DNA from: Lotus japonicus
Lineage: Eukaryota > Streptophyta > Magnoliopsida > Fabales > Fabaceae
Assembly: GCF_012489685.1 (NCBI RefSeq)
Contig: NC_080044.1
Coordinates: 67,318,732-67,382,731 of the forward strand
Reading direction: 5' to 3'
DNA: 64,000 nt
This document shows, one piece after another, positions 11,520-22,291 of this stretch. The translations under genes and the position numbers were made by a program. The notes beneath the pieces are model-generated. The model did not search any database and was not told the origin of the DNA. It was given only the letters and a program-made list of their open reading frames with translations. Numbering within the stretch: position 1 is the first letter of the stretch; the number at the start of each line of letters is the position of its first letter.

Positions 11520-11815
11520 CTCCTTCCGTTCCTATATATAAATCACAAATAATTTATTCTCTTAGATTAAGAAAAGTAGTTACCAGTAATAAATTTGTAA
11601 AGAAAATGATTTACTTTCCTAGATTACCCTTATTTACTTTTCTATGATTTTCTCTCTCCAAGTTAATACTTCTAAAGTTTATCATCTCTTTCATATTAAA
11701 TATGAGGGTGAACTTGGAAAAAATTATTTAATGCTTCCTAGATATTAGAAAGTGACTTATATTTTGTAACAAATTTTTTTAAAAAAATGTGACTTATAAT
11801 AGGGAACGGAGGGAG
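11520..11815. mobile_element. Stowaway-like MITE inserted in an older MITE
   Basis: A 296-bp element with ends CTCCTTCCGTTCCTATATAT and (reversed) CTCCCTCCGTTCCCTATTAT and TA on both sides. Sequence on either side is related to another MITE, so this is a nested insertion. Confidence 0.7.
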
Positions 11816-11880
11816 TACATCTTTTATTTTTCTTATTAATTCTGACTCTTTAATTATTTATACATTAATTTAAGGGTATA

Positions 11881-12209
11881 CTCCCTCCGTTCCAGAAAGT
11901 TTGTTGTTTTACATCATTTTTCAATATCCCAAAATGTTTGTTGTTTTAGAAAACCAATGCATTTTTTGCTAATTTTTTCCACCTATACCCTCATTTAATA
12001 CATTTTCTCTCACTTATCACCTTTCATTTTAATCAACTACAACTCTTCTCTATTAATTACATTCTTCTTTATCTAAGTATACTTTAATAGTTGCACATCA
12101 TACTAGTAAAATTAAATAAGGGCAATCTAGTCAAATTATACTATCAATAATTGTTTTCTTACTATTTGTGCTACAACCTTAAACTACAAGCTTTCTGTAA
12201 TGGAGGGAG
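11881..12209. mobile_element. Stowaway-like MITE
   Basis: A 329-bp element with ends CTCCCTCCGTTCCAGAAAGT and (reversed) CTCCCTCCATTACAGAAAGC, flanked by TA. It is noncoding. Confidence 0.7.
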
Positions 12210-12489
12210 TAATTTATAAAACATAATTAATACTCTCTTAAGATTGTAAGAGTGACAAAAAATAGGAAAAAAAAATCAAAATAGTGAAAAATATAAGACT
12301 AGAGGGAGTTTCACTTTTAATTTGACAAGAGTAAGATCTATAAGAATTTTAACCAATCAAAGAGAATGTCAAAGAGAGAGTGTTATTGTCACTTCCGTTA
12401 CTTCTTTCGTTCCAGAAATATTATTGTTTCATATTGTGGCACAAAGAGTAGTACATATATTGTTACTAAAATACCTTTATTTAATTTTA

Positions 12490-12784
12490 GGCTTAAATGC
12501 ATTTTGTGCCCCTGATGTTTCATGGGCGTGCAAATGACACCCTTTATCTAATTTTGTCAACGTTTGTGCCCTCCATGAAACAAAAAAGTGTAGCGTTTAC
12601 CCTTCTGGTAGTTCAACGTTAGTAAACTACCGGTGGGGCTGACGTGGATTTAATTTCTCTTTTTTTTTTGCCACGTGGATTTTAATAACTTAATAACAAA
12701 AAAAAAGAAAAGGGAACCCTAAATCCCCAATTTGGGGATAAATCCCCAAATTAGAAACACAGAGGAGGAAGAATCGAGGAACAA
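12490..12784 (+). repeat. Left terminal inverted repeat of the MULE
   Basis: Begins GGCTTAAATGCATTTTGTGC and matches the right TIR in reverse over 295 bp with about seven mismatches. It includes a small palindrome around AATCCCCAATTTGGGGAT. It presumably holds the promoter of the plus-strand GRF gene, whose ATG lies 81 bases further in. Confidence 0.93.
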
Positions 12785-12864
12785 AGAACACGAGCAAGAG
12801 AGCTCAACAAATCGCGAAAGGGAAAGGGAGAAGGCTAACGGCTCGCGACGAAGAAGTGGCATAC

Positions 12865-13339
12865 ATGGGTGGGGAAAGCCATTTCTCTGGAGGGAGCTCT
12901 TTTTCCAGTGGCTACGGTCGAAGGAGGAACGTTGTTTTGTGCAAGTGTGGAGAAGTTGCCCCGGTTGTGACTACTTGGACGAACGAGAACGGAAATATTG
13001 GTAGGCGGTTCTATGGATGTGGCAGGTTTAAGGTAATGTTTTGGATTATTTGTTGAAGGTTGATTAATTGTTGTGAATGTGGTTATGCTTGAACTAAAAT
13101 TTTTGGGCAAATTTATTTATTCTCAGGAACAGAAAAGGAGGCAGTGTGATTTCTTCCAGTGGTATGATGAGTTGGAGGGTAACCCGCGTGACAAGAAAAT
13201 AATTGCAGGCTTGTTGCGTAGAGTAGATGAGATGAAGAAGAACCAAGCAATATTGATTAAGTGTTGTGTTCTGGGATGGTCTGTAGTTGTGTTCCTGTTG
13301 ATTGTATGTGCAATTCTAATGGTGAAAATGATGAAGTAG
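12865..13339 (+). CDS. GRF-type zinc finger / transmembrane protein carried by the MULE
   Basis: Two exons, 12865-13032 and 13127-13339 (GT-AG, frame continuous), give 126 residues. The start is the first ATG of this frame; the frame is open a little upstream without another ATG. Residues 26-71 form a GRF zinc finger: Cys26-x-Cys28, then GRRFYGC (Cys52) and Cys63-DFFQWYDE. This domain is thought to bind single-stranded nucleic acid in other proteins. A short charged, probably coiled segment (about 75-98) follows, and then one strong membrane span (about 104-122, CVLGWSVVVFLLIVCAIL). The reading frame is intact. By position it corresponds to mudrB of maize MuDR, but no sequence similarity to mudrB is claimed. 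Its function is unknown. Confidence 0.8.
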
Positions 13340-13803
13340 AATTAGAGTGAGAGGATGATGTAGTAGAAGTAGGAGAGGATGTTGGGTTTATTTGTGCTGT
13401 GTGTGCCATTAGTGCCTATGTAGTGTGTGTGCCATTAGTGCATATGTATGGAACTTGAAATGGATAAATGAAACTTGAGTAATTTGTCATCAAATTTTTG
13501 TTGTTTGAAATGATGTCTGCAAGCACAATGTTCTACCTAGGCTATCTACTATTTTCAGTTGTCATATGAAAATTCAAAATGGATAATTAACATAACACAG
13601 TGGCTAACATAATCATAGATACCAAACTCAATGGATAATGTCATACAAAACCAAATATGGACAACATCCCTTGCAAATTACAATAGATAAAGTCATACAT
13701 TAACTAAAGGCTTAAATAAGTTCATTACATAACCGGAAAACACCAAGACTAAAGTTCCACACAAAATGACACCAACACAAAACAACATAATCAAGGCTCA
13801 TAA

Positions 13804-16800
13804 TCAACTAGTGCCCTTTTGAGTTCCAACTACAGCTCTTGGTCTCTTTCTTCTTCTTGTGGTTGCACCAGAAGGAGGTAGTGTAGCTGTTATTGTGCTG
13901 CCATGACCTGATAAGGGCTGTGAAGCTGGCAGAGAAGATGGTTGGGAAGCTGGTTGGGAAGCTGGCTGGGAGGCTGGTTGGGAAGCTGGTTGGGAAGCTG
14001 GCTGTGGAGCAGTTTGGGTTGTAGCTGCTTCAGGAGCCTTCCTCTTTCTTTTTGCAGCAGGTTTGTACTTTGGTTTCTGAGGCCCTCTTCCATCAGGGGC
14101 AGCAGCAGATGCACTTCTTGTTCCAGGAATTGTTCCACTTCCAGAAGCCTGGCCAGGGTGGACCTTCTTTGGATTTTTCTGACAAATTAGAAGCAAATCA
14201 TTCTCAGTCAATAATATTGCTATAGAGTTCTAGTATAAACTAAAAATTGCTTTAATTTTACCTTGTTGCCCCCCTTTTCTATGTCCCTGTCAGCACCAGT
14301 TTTACCTCCACATGTCCTCACATTATGCCCCCATTGTCCACATCTGGAGCACTTCACTTTTGTTTGATTTCTTGGAATCTTGTAAGGGTTTCTTGGTTCA
14401 TCATTTTTCTTGTTCCTTAGTTTCTTTGGCCTCCCAGGTGCCCTCCTTACATATGGTGGTTGAATTGGTGGAAGATTGCTTTTAGTCCACAATTTTGGGC
14501 CATTGTTAGGTAAAATGATGTAAGAATATGTTGCTAGAAATGTATCCCTCCTGCAATATGCAAACACACAACTTAAGTGTAAATAAATGAGTACCCCATA
14601 ATAGTGGTATGATCATGAATACTTACTTGTAGTAGTTGTGCACAAAGTTTTCAGGGTGGGTGCGATTATACCACATACAAGCAATTGCATGACAGCATGG
14701 GATACCTGTCAAGTCCCATTTTCTGCAAGCACAATGACTATCTTTGAGCTCCACACCATACTTTATAAATGGACCACTTGAAACCTCAAATTTAGAGTAT
14801 TCTGTGTCCCAATTCCATTCAGGAGACCAACTTTCTGCTTCTCTCTTGTTATCCTCTAATTTTTGTTGAATCATAGGAGCTATATTCCCTCTATATTTCA
14901 TCATTAAATGTCTTTGCTTCACAATCCTAGAGGTGATATAGCGCTTCAATCCTTCAACCAGTGAAATGATTGGCTTGTCTCTATGTTCTAGAATGGCCAT
15001 GTTGAAAGCCTCACACATATTGTTCACTTGGAGGTCACACAGAGAATTAGTGCTGAAATGGGCCCTTGACCATTGCTTGGCAGGTATCTGACAGAGGTCC
15101 ATCCATGCTTGTTCATTCATCTCCTTCAGCTTATCCATAGCCCTATCAAATTGTGGAACAGTGCAAGCTCTTGCAGCAGCCCACAAAGCACCTTTCATCT
15201 CCATTCCTGGGTATTTCTTCCTCCAGTTACCATACACATGTTTCACACAAACCCTATGCTCCACATCACCTGCCAATGACTGTAAAGTGGGAACTAGACC
15301 CTAAGTGTGAAAACAGTCAAGAAATTAGTTCATGTTTAGGATAAAAGTGAACAAAAAATTACATGCAACCTAAATTATAAATTACCTTCTGTTGATCTGA
15401 AATAAATGCCCATCTCTGTTGCTTTACCAGGTTCAGGTCTTCCAGCAATAAAGCTACAAACCATTCCCAAGAGTCTCTGGTCTCAGCTTCAACAATGGCA
15501 AATGCAATTAGGAACATCTGGTTGTTCCCATCTTTTCCAACAGCTGAAAGGAGCTGCCCTCCATACACACCTTTCAGAAAACAGCCATCCAGTCCAATCA
15601 GTGGCCTACAATGATGGGCAAATGCCAGCCTGCAAGCAGCAAAACAAACATACATCCTTTCAAAAACAGGACCATTTGCTCCAAGAGAGCTCTTGATGAT
15701 GACTGTGCTGTGTGGGTTGCTTCTAAGAAGCTCATCAGCATAGCTCCTGAGATTTGTGTATTGGTCCCTTTCTGCCCCATCAATCATCTTCTTTGCAGTT
15801 GCCTTAACTCTGGAGGCTTGAAACCTGTTAAGGACAACACCTCATCTTATCTGCCCCTCAGCTATCACTGACTTGCATTTCAATCCAGGATTATGTCTTA
15901 TAGTTGGAAGCAACTTCTTAGCAAGGATTTGTGGCCTGGCATGTCTATTCTTTGATGTCCTATAACATGTGTGTTCATCTACAAGACTCACAATCTGCCA
16001 GAAGTTATTCTGCTTATACTTGGACAGCCTGCAGTAGAAAGTGCACTCTCCCTCACACTTGACAACCACTCTCTTACTATCACTCTTCTCAATTATCACA
16101 TTCTTCCTCCTCTGAAGAGCATACTCTCTGATGGCTGTCTTAAATACTTGAGATGAATTGAATTTCTGAAAAAACAGGTCATATTAATGGACATGAATGA
16201 TAAGAACCTAAATCTCAGGAGCATATTAATGTATAAACAAGGGCTACAAACAATTAGAAGATCTGAAAAAATAAGTACATAAATTAGGTACCTGACCAAC
16301 TTCAAATTTTACTTCTATGCCTTCTGGACCCAATTTGAATCTTGGGTACTTCTTCTGTGGTTGGTAATGCTCATCATCTGTGTCTGGTGGAGATTCTAAC
16401 TCATCAGATGAACCATCTTCATTGTCAAAATCTACTTCATTGACAAATGCACCATCATCTTCCTCTGAGGTATTATCTGGATGCCTCTCATCTCCTTCAA
16501 CCTCTAAAACTGTCCTCCAGTCCCACCTCTCATCAAAGTCACTGTCATCTAGACTCACATCACTCACTGAACTCTCAGATTCAGATTCACTTTGACTCTC
16601 ACTCTCACTCACTGCACTCTCAACACCCCCCTTTTGCTCTTTCTTTTTGTCCTTCTTTTTACCCTTCTTCTTTTTCTTCTTTTTACCCTTATTCTTGTCC
16701 TCCTTTTTACTCTTATTCTTGTCCTTCTTTTTACCCTTCTTCTTTTCCTTCTTTTTACTCTTCTTTTTCTCCCCTTCCTTGTCTCCAGCAACTACCTCGT

Positions 16801-17811
16801 CTTCCTCAACAATAACTGCATCACCATCTTTATTACCCTGCCAACTGGCCTGTCCTGCATTAAATGCTTCACCCTCCTTATTACCCTCCCCACCAACAAC
16901 ACCTGTATCACCCTGTTTCTCCCTCTCAACACTACACTGTCCCACTTGTATTATGTCAACATCAATGTCTTCTCTATCTTTCTCCCCCTCAACAGTAGGT
17001 TGTCCCTCACACAAGACTTCACTATCTTTCTCCCCCTCAACAGTAGGCTGTGTAAATTCAAGTAATGGTGGAGGTTCAACAATCTCAGGCTCTTCCTCTA
17101 CTATATGCTCAACATAGAAGTTGACAACATCATAGCCACTCACATCATTCAGAAAGGCACATACATCTCTATCATCTTTGAAAGGTTTACAACCTATCTC
17201 AAACCCAAGGCCAGGGTCTTTGTACCACACATTAAAGTTCAAATACCCTAAGCCTCTGACAACCTTGCCTACATCAATTGAATTAATCTCATCCATATCC
17301 CAGTTTGGTAGAGTAAGACAAACCCCATTTATATAATCTACCCTCGGTTCACACACAAATTTCCCACCATGCCACACATTAACTGTTGCAAATTGACTAC
17401 TAGTAGGCCTGCAGTGAGGACAACATGCAATAGATTAAGAGAAAAGACTCTGGCATGTGAAGTATTAAAAACAAGATTCTTTCAACATGCAATAGATTAA
17501 GACAAAGGACACTGGCATGTGAAGTATCAATCAAACATAAAATAACATAACCAAATCACTTTCAACATAGATGCACATGTGGGTCTTAGGAAAAAGTATT
17601 CAAAATTAGACATGAATCTTGAAAAGGGATACCTGAAACGATAATGGTCGGGAATATCCTCCCCAAACCAGGAATCTCGAAAAGGGTCGTATCCTTGCTT
17701 TTCACAAGTGGGTTCTTCTTGGACCACATTTTTCCCCTTATCCTTCCTCGGGGTCCCTCCTGTTGTCCTACCTCGACCACGACGTCCACGATTTGGAGAC
17801 AAACTAGCCAT
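13804..17811 (-). pseudogene. MUDRA-like transposase, intact except one in-frame stop
   Basis: Six exons are read on the minus strand: 17811-17633, 17408-16292, 16165-15386, 15300-14627, 14550-14262 and 14178-13804. All have GT-AG borders and matching phase, giving 1,138 codons. Order of parts: basic start MASLSPNRGRRGRG; plant MULE N-terminal domain (NVWHGGKFV onward); a Glu/Asp-rich stretch with a Lys-rich tract; Mut-type DNA-binding domain from residue 433; DDE catalytic domain with D625 (LIGLDGCFLKG), D689 (FISDQQK) and E789 (NNMCEAF); SWIM zinc finger (CAC...CCH); CCHC knuckle (CSRCGQWGHNVRTC); and a Pro/Ala/Ser/Gln repeat tail. Codon 540 (15842-15844) is TGA and the frame continues on both sides of it. 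All other key residues are present, so the damage looks recent. Translation would stop before the catalytic domain. Confidence 0.9.
13918..14003 (-). repeat. PASQ-coding 12-bp tandem repeat in transposase tail
   Basis: A 12-bp unit (on the minus strand about CCAGCTTCCCAA) is repeated about six to seven times with small changes. It encodes consecutive Pro-Ala-Ser-Gln units in the last transposase exon. The plus strand shows it as GGTTGGGAAGCT runs. Confidence 0.8.
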
Positions 17812-17892
17812 GTGCGACGCAGCAAATGGGATGGATCAAGAAAAGGGTCCAACAACGTGCTCAAGAATTTCCTCAGGGCTGACGCTCGCACC

Positions 17893-18187
17893 TTGTTCCT
17901 CGATTCTTCCTCCTCTGTGTATCTAATTTAGGGATTTATCCCCAAATTGGGGATTTAGGGTTCCCTTTTCTTTTTTTTTGTTATTAAGTTATTAAAATCC
18001 ACGTGGCAAAAAAAAAAGAGAAATTAAATCCACGTCAGCCCCACCGTTAGTTTACTAACGTTGAACTAACAGAAGGGTAAACGCTACACTTTTTTGTTTT
18101 ATGGAGGGTACAAACGTTGACAAAATTAGATAAGGGGTGTCATTTGCACGCCCATGAAACATCAGGGGCACAAAATGCATTTAAGCC
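17893..18187 (-). repeat. Right terminal inverted repeat of the MULE
   Basis: The reverse complement starts GGCTTAAATGCATTTTGTGC and pairs with 12490-12784. It lies 81 bases outside the transposase ATG at 17811 and likely contains its promoter. Confidence 0.93.
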
Positions 18188-18432
18188 TTAATTTTACTTG
18201 TACATTGTGAAACTATTAAATTTTAAATTGGATTGAAAATAATGTACTTGATAGAAAATAGTTGTGGTTGGTTGATATAAAAGGTAATAATTAAGTGAGA
18301 AAAAAAATTTACTATATTAATTAGTGGTATAAATGAAAAAAAAATGAGATATAAATGCATTTTTTAAGACAACAAATTTTTTAAAATATTGAAACGAGGC
18401 ATAAAATAACAATGTTTGTGGAACGAATAGAC

Positions 18433-18703
18433 TAATAAATACAGAGGAAGTGTAAAGATCCAACCAATCTGGTACTGAATAAGATGGATCATAAATAAAT
18501 ATGAGTTAGGTAGCGGGTGAGGCTATTAATTTCCACGTTAATTGTACGTGGATACTTCTCCCACCACTCTAGCAGTGTCAAGTCAACCATTTAGGTAATA
18601 CCGCACAGTATAACACATGCAGCACCTTACCATTCAATAAATTCCCCCCAATCCCAAACCAAGCTTAAACCAACATCTCTACACAAGATTCACCTCAAGA
18701 AAA
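18433..18703. other. Upstream region of the CASP-like gene
   Basis: About 270 bases between the disrupted MITE and the CASP-like ATG, presumably its promoter and 5' UTR. No clear TATA box was identified. Confidence 0.4.
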
Positions 18704-20080
18704 ATGACAATGGAACTTGGAATAGCAAAAGCAGAAGCTTGTCTAAGAGTAACAGCAATACTGTTCCTAGTATTAACAACATGTCTAGTTGCTTTCGATT
18801 CTGAGACCAAGGTTGTCATATTGTCCATTGAGAAGAAGGCCACCTACAAAGACATGAAGGCTCTCAAGTACTAACTAATAATACCTCTGTTTTTTTCTGA
18901 TCCCTTTAAATTAGTTAAAGCCTTGAATATAATTTTGTATCTATGTTTTTATAGGATCTCTATGTGGGTTACATCTGCGGCTGCGGGTTATAACATGCTT
19001 ATGTTATTTAAGAACTCTCTGATCTCAGCTTGTTCTGGAGGGAATTTCAACGGATCATATTTGTGCATGGCTTGGATTTACTTCTTGTTGGATCAGGTAA
19101 ATTACTATTTTCCATATATGTTTTCGTATTTAAAACTCTTTCATATGTATACTCTGATCAAAGATGCAAGGTGTGTTTGTATTTGTCAGCAGCACACATT
19201 CGAAGACAATTTAATGTGTTTTTGGTCGATTTGAACGTAAATACAAAATCATATACCTATAGTCTGCTTGCTACTCGATTTGGGAAAAATTGAAGCAAAC
19301 TCAGAATCTTCAAATTCTTGATCACTAAAAAGTATTAGTTATTTGTGCTTATTTTTGCTTGAATTTGAGGAACTAGATCAAAAAATTTGCGGTGGTACAT
19401 ATGCCCTATATAAAAATGGCAAGTTCACGAGACTCGGGATAATGATACAGGGTTGTCTCTTTTTACAGCTAGAGTTGGGATGTATGTTTGTTCGAGGAAA
19501 AGTATGAGTCTATCAAGCACAATTAAGTGCAAAACCTCTTCATTTGATTCTGAAGTCAAAATCAATTCTCGAGAAGAGATTCTGTGAATAGCTTATGAGT
19601 TTCAGAATTATTATTAGAAAAAAAAAAAGTGACACAAACATGTTGTGAATTGATAACTAGCTAATTGGTACTAAATACATGAAATTGATTTTTGTGGTGG
19701 TCATCTCAAGTTCAAGTTCTGGTGATGTCTGTCCAGCTAGCAATATCATGAAAATTAGTCTATCTACAATTTTTTGTTTGAATCAAATGTTTGACCAATT
19801 TTGGTTTTATATCAAAATTTGTAAACAGATTGCTGTGTACTTGACATTTGCTGCAAACACAGCATCATTTGAAGCGGCGCTGCTGGCATTAACTGGGTCA
19901 GAAGCGTTACAGTGGATGAAGGTATGCAACAAGTTCACCAGATTCTGCGTTCAAATGGGAGGGGCTCTGTTATGTGGCTATGTAGCGTCCATCTTGATGG
20001 CTCTGATTTCCACTACCTCAGCCTACAGAGTGTTCAGGATGTACTCCCCAAAGTGGTTCCTGCGTTTAAAGAGCAAATGA
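18704..20080 (+). CDS. CASP-like protein, subfamily 2C
   Basis: A four-span membrane protein of the CASP-like (DUF588, MARVEL-related) family. Casparian-strip CASPs organise membrane scaffolds that guide local wall deposition; the role of 2C members is poorly known. Exons 18704-18867, 18955-19096 and 19829-20080 (GT-AG, phases agree) encode 185 residues. The first span is near residues 14-32 ([14 protein letters not shown]) and is followed by DSETK. The others are near 58-75, 103-122 and 145-167. Conserved blocks [17 protein letters not shown] and RMYSPKWF close to the end match the CASPL2C type as I know it. The length fits the family. Intron 2 is 732 bases. It appears functional. Confidence 0.9.
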
Positions 20081-21974
20081 TCATTATCTTTCAGAGCGTG
20101 TATCCTGTGAACTTTGTCAAATGAAGCAAAAAGTTCATGAAAGTTTGTGGTAGATGGACATAAGGTAGCTTGCCTTTGTTTTCAATTACTAAGAGGAGGA
20201 TTAGTATCTTCTCAAAAGCTGAGGTTTATATCCTCCAATCATATTGAAATTTTTGTGTTTATTCATATCTTCATGTATATATTAAATATGTGAAGCTATA
20301 TAAATATTTTCAAAAGGCAGGAAGATCCCAACTTTAACAGAATAATATGGAAAATACATTCACACAATAGAGAAAGTGAGTGAAAATGACATATATAAGA
20401 GAAAGTGAGATTCAATTGAATCTAAGTTATAATATTATTCATACCCTTAGTAGGTTGATGCATTTATCTTTTGTGGAGCTCTCCAATGTTCTATCTAATT
20501 TAAGAGTTACAATGCCCTCTTTTTTGTCGATCATTAAATACCAAATTTCAAAACTTAGTACTATTTGTCATGTCACCACATTAATGTAGTATACTTTTCT
20601 CTCTAAATTTCATTTATAGGAATTAAGCCAAGTATAGCAAATTGTTGCTATATATGTGTATTGTTGGATAGGTCAGTTAAGGAACGTTTCACCCAGCTAA
20701 TGTCCGAGTGACCTCCACAAGGCTGAGACATCTGAAGCAAAGCATAACGGCATGAGGTCAATCATGTCCTCGAAAGCTCCTTCTAATGACTTGCCTCACA
20801 CTAGTATAGACAACTGACATAGACTTCGAGCATATAAATACATGTTCTACCGTTTATTTATGTAACATGCTCACTTCTAATATTTCTAAGAGTTTAACTA
20901 AGTTTTTGAGATTATCTCTTAGCTCTTATCTTCTGCAGGTACTTCTTTCCATCACAACAAGGAACCAACAGCAAATCCACTCATTCTGCCACACTCTATC
21001 ATGAAATTCAAAGATTCACTCTCAGAAATTCTCAGAACCGAACATGCTTCATGTTTGTGGGTGGAATGATGTACTCCTTGTAGCAACGAAAATGCTTCAT
21101 GCCAATATGTCATTTTTGAAATTGTAATTCTAAGCGGAAGTCAAGTCTCTAAAAATGCGAATGACCTTAGGATGGTTACTTTGTACTCAAACAGATAGTA
21201 ATTCACCCGAAAGAAAGTGAAATGTGAGTTGAATGCATTTTAGGAACAAAACTCCATTCAAACTTTCTCTATATTAATCTGTTCCAAGGACCATAGAAAA
21301 AAATCCATTTCTTTAAAAAAATGTTATTTCGTGATCAGATTAATTTTAGTTGTCAACATCCAAAATTACCAGTTTATCACGTCACAATTTTTTGTTGCCA
21401 AAGTCACATGTAATAAATTAAAAGAGTCCAATTAGTGTATGTTAACAAGCCCAACAACTTGAGGGAATAATATGCGCAAAACTAAAGTTATAAAGGGTTC
21501 AGGGTCATCTTGTAGTTCTAGACGGGCCACCATTCTATTTGCATTGGTGTTGTTTGTGGACTAGTGGATTATTATATATTGTCCAAAAATATATGTGAAA
21601 GATCAAGTTAAATTTTCAGTTAAGTCAGATTGAATTTTTGATAGAAAAAAAAGTGGCCTGTTTTTTTTCTTTTTAATAAATGTTTTTTGTAAGATTAAAA
21701 ATTGTGCTCTCATCCCCAAGTCATGTTGATTTGATACAATTATCAACACCTTAAGAGCAGTTTGTTAGTAGATCATGTTAAGAATTGTTCCACTCATGAA
21801 CCATATTTTTTAAGACGTGTTATTTGCAATATAGCCCTTATTTGTACTAAAAATAATTTACATAAAAACTCTTTTAATTTGAGAATCGTGTTTTTCTTCA
21901 CATATACAAAGACTTAATTTAAATGAGTGCCTTCAAATTGTAAAGTGTCTTCAAATTATAAATGGTAATCAGAT
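20081..21974. other. Intergenic, with an LTR-like stretch
   Basis: The 3' UTR of the CASP-like gene comes first. From about 20663 (TGTTGGATAGG) to about 20960, the sequence has an LTR-like look with GCATATAAATACA near 20829 and a pyrimidine-rich end. No target duplication was found, so a solo LTR is only possible. The rest is AT-rich. Confidence 0.35.
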
Positions 21975-22291
21975 GTTAGAATATAATATAAAATTATTCA
22001 TTTAGTCCTTACTTAACAATTTAAATTTTGAGATAAGTAGTTGTTTGACCTGGTATCAGAGTCTATTATAAATTCATTTGTTGTGTAGATCTCCCATATT
22101 TGGGACGCCGTTGATGTTTATTCCACGCTCCAGATGTTCAGCCTTGAGTGTGGGGGCGTGTTAGAAGTCTCACATTGACTTAACTCTTGAACTAATTTGA
22201 TGGGTTGAGTTAGTTAGGTCTCCCTAATTCTAATAAGGTCATGTTAAGTATTACCCACATGAATAATTTTGTATTATATTCTAATATGCAT
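21975..22291. mobile_element. Short retroelement-like unit with inverted ends and a primer-site motif
   Basis: Left end TGTTAGAATATAATATAAAA and, at the right (reversed), TATTAGAATATAATACAAAA form an inverted repeat of about 40 bp. Inside are TGGTATCAGAG (22051-22061), which is the initiator-Met tRNA primer-site motif of plant copia/TRIM elements, and TGTGGGGGCG followed by TGTTAGAAGTC (22159 on), resembling a polypurine tract and an LTR start. The combination is mixed: it may be a rearranged TRIM or a fold-back derivative. Confidence 0.45.

Larger units (their letters stand above)
11380..12310. mobile_element. Fragmented host MITE, interrupted by two others
   Basis: The flanks 11400-11519 and 11818-11880 resemble, in reverse orientation, the internal sequence of the MITE at 7290-7565 (for example AATGTTCTTGTTT then ACAACCTAACTTTCT). 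This suggests an older copy that was split by the insertions at 11520-11815 and 11881-12209. The outer limits are not clear. Confidence 0.4.
12490..18187. mobile_element. Mutator-like element (MULE), complete, two genes
   Basis: A 5,698-bp DNA transposon with 295-bp terminal inverted repeats and a perfect 9-bp target duplication TTAATTTTA (12481-12489 and 18188-18196), both diagnostic of Mutator-type elements. It carries a MUDRA-like transposase gene on the minus strand, starting just inside the right TIR, and a small GRF-finger gene on the plus strand, starting just inside the left TIR. The genes converge, with about 464 bp between their stops. The two TIRs differ at about seven positions by my count, so the insertion looks fairly recent. 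One nonsense codon in the transposase probably makes this copy non-autonomous. Confidence 0.93.
12401..18432. mobile_element. MITE split by the Mutator-like element
   Basis: 12401-12489 begins CTTCTTTCGTTCCAGAAATA and is preceded by TA. 18197-18432 ends in a reversed, related end (GTCTATTCGTTCC) followed by TA. Joined across the Mutator-like insertion, they form one Stowaway-like MITE of a little over 300 bp. The Mutator-like element therefore landed inside an existing MITE. Confidence 0.6.

Noticed and set aside
12322..12537. 71-codon plus-strand frame
   Set aside because: It runs from MITE sequence across the target duplication into the MULE TIR.
12732..13110. Alternative frames around the GRF gene (both strands)
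   Set aside because: They overlap the GRF exon 1 in other frames and lack domains or supported splice sites.
16447..17117. Plus-strand open frames rich in Phe, Leu, Ser and Thr
   Set aside because: They are the complement of the Lys/Glu-rich part of the transposase exon 2; no domain or start context.
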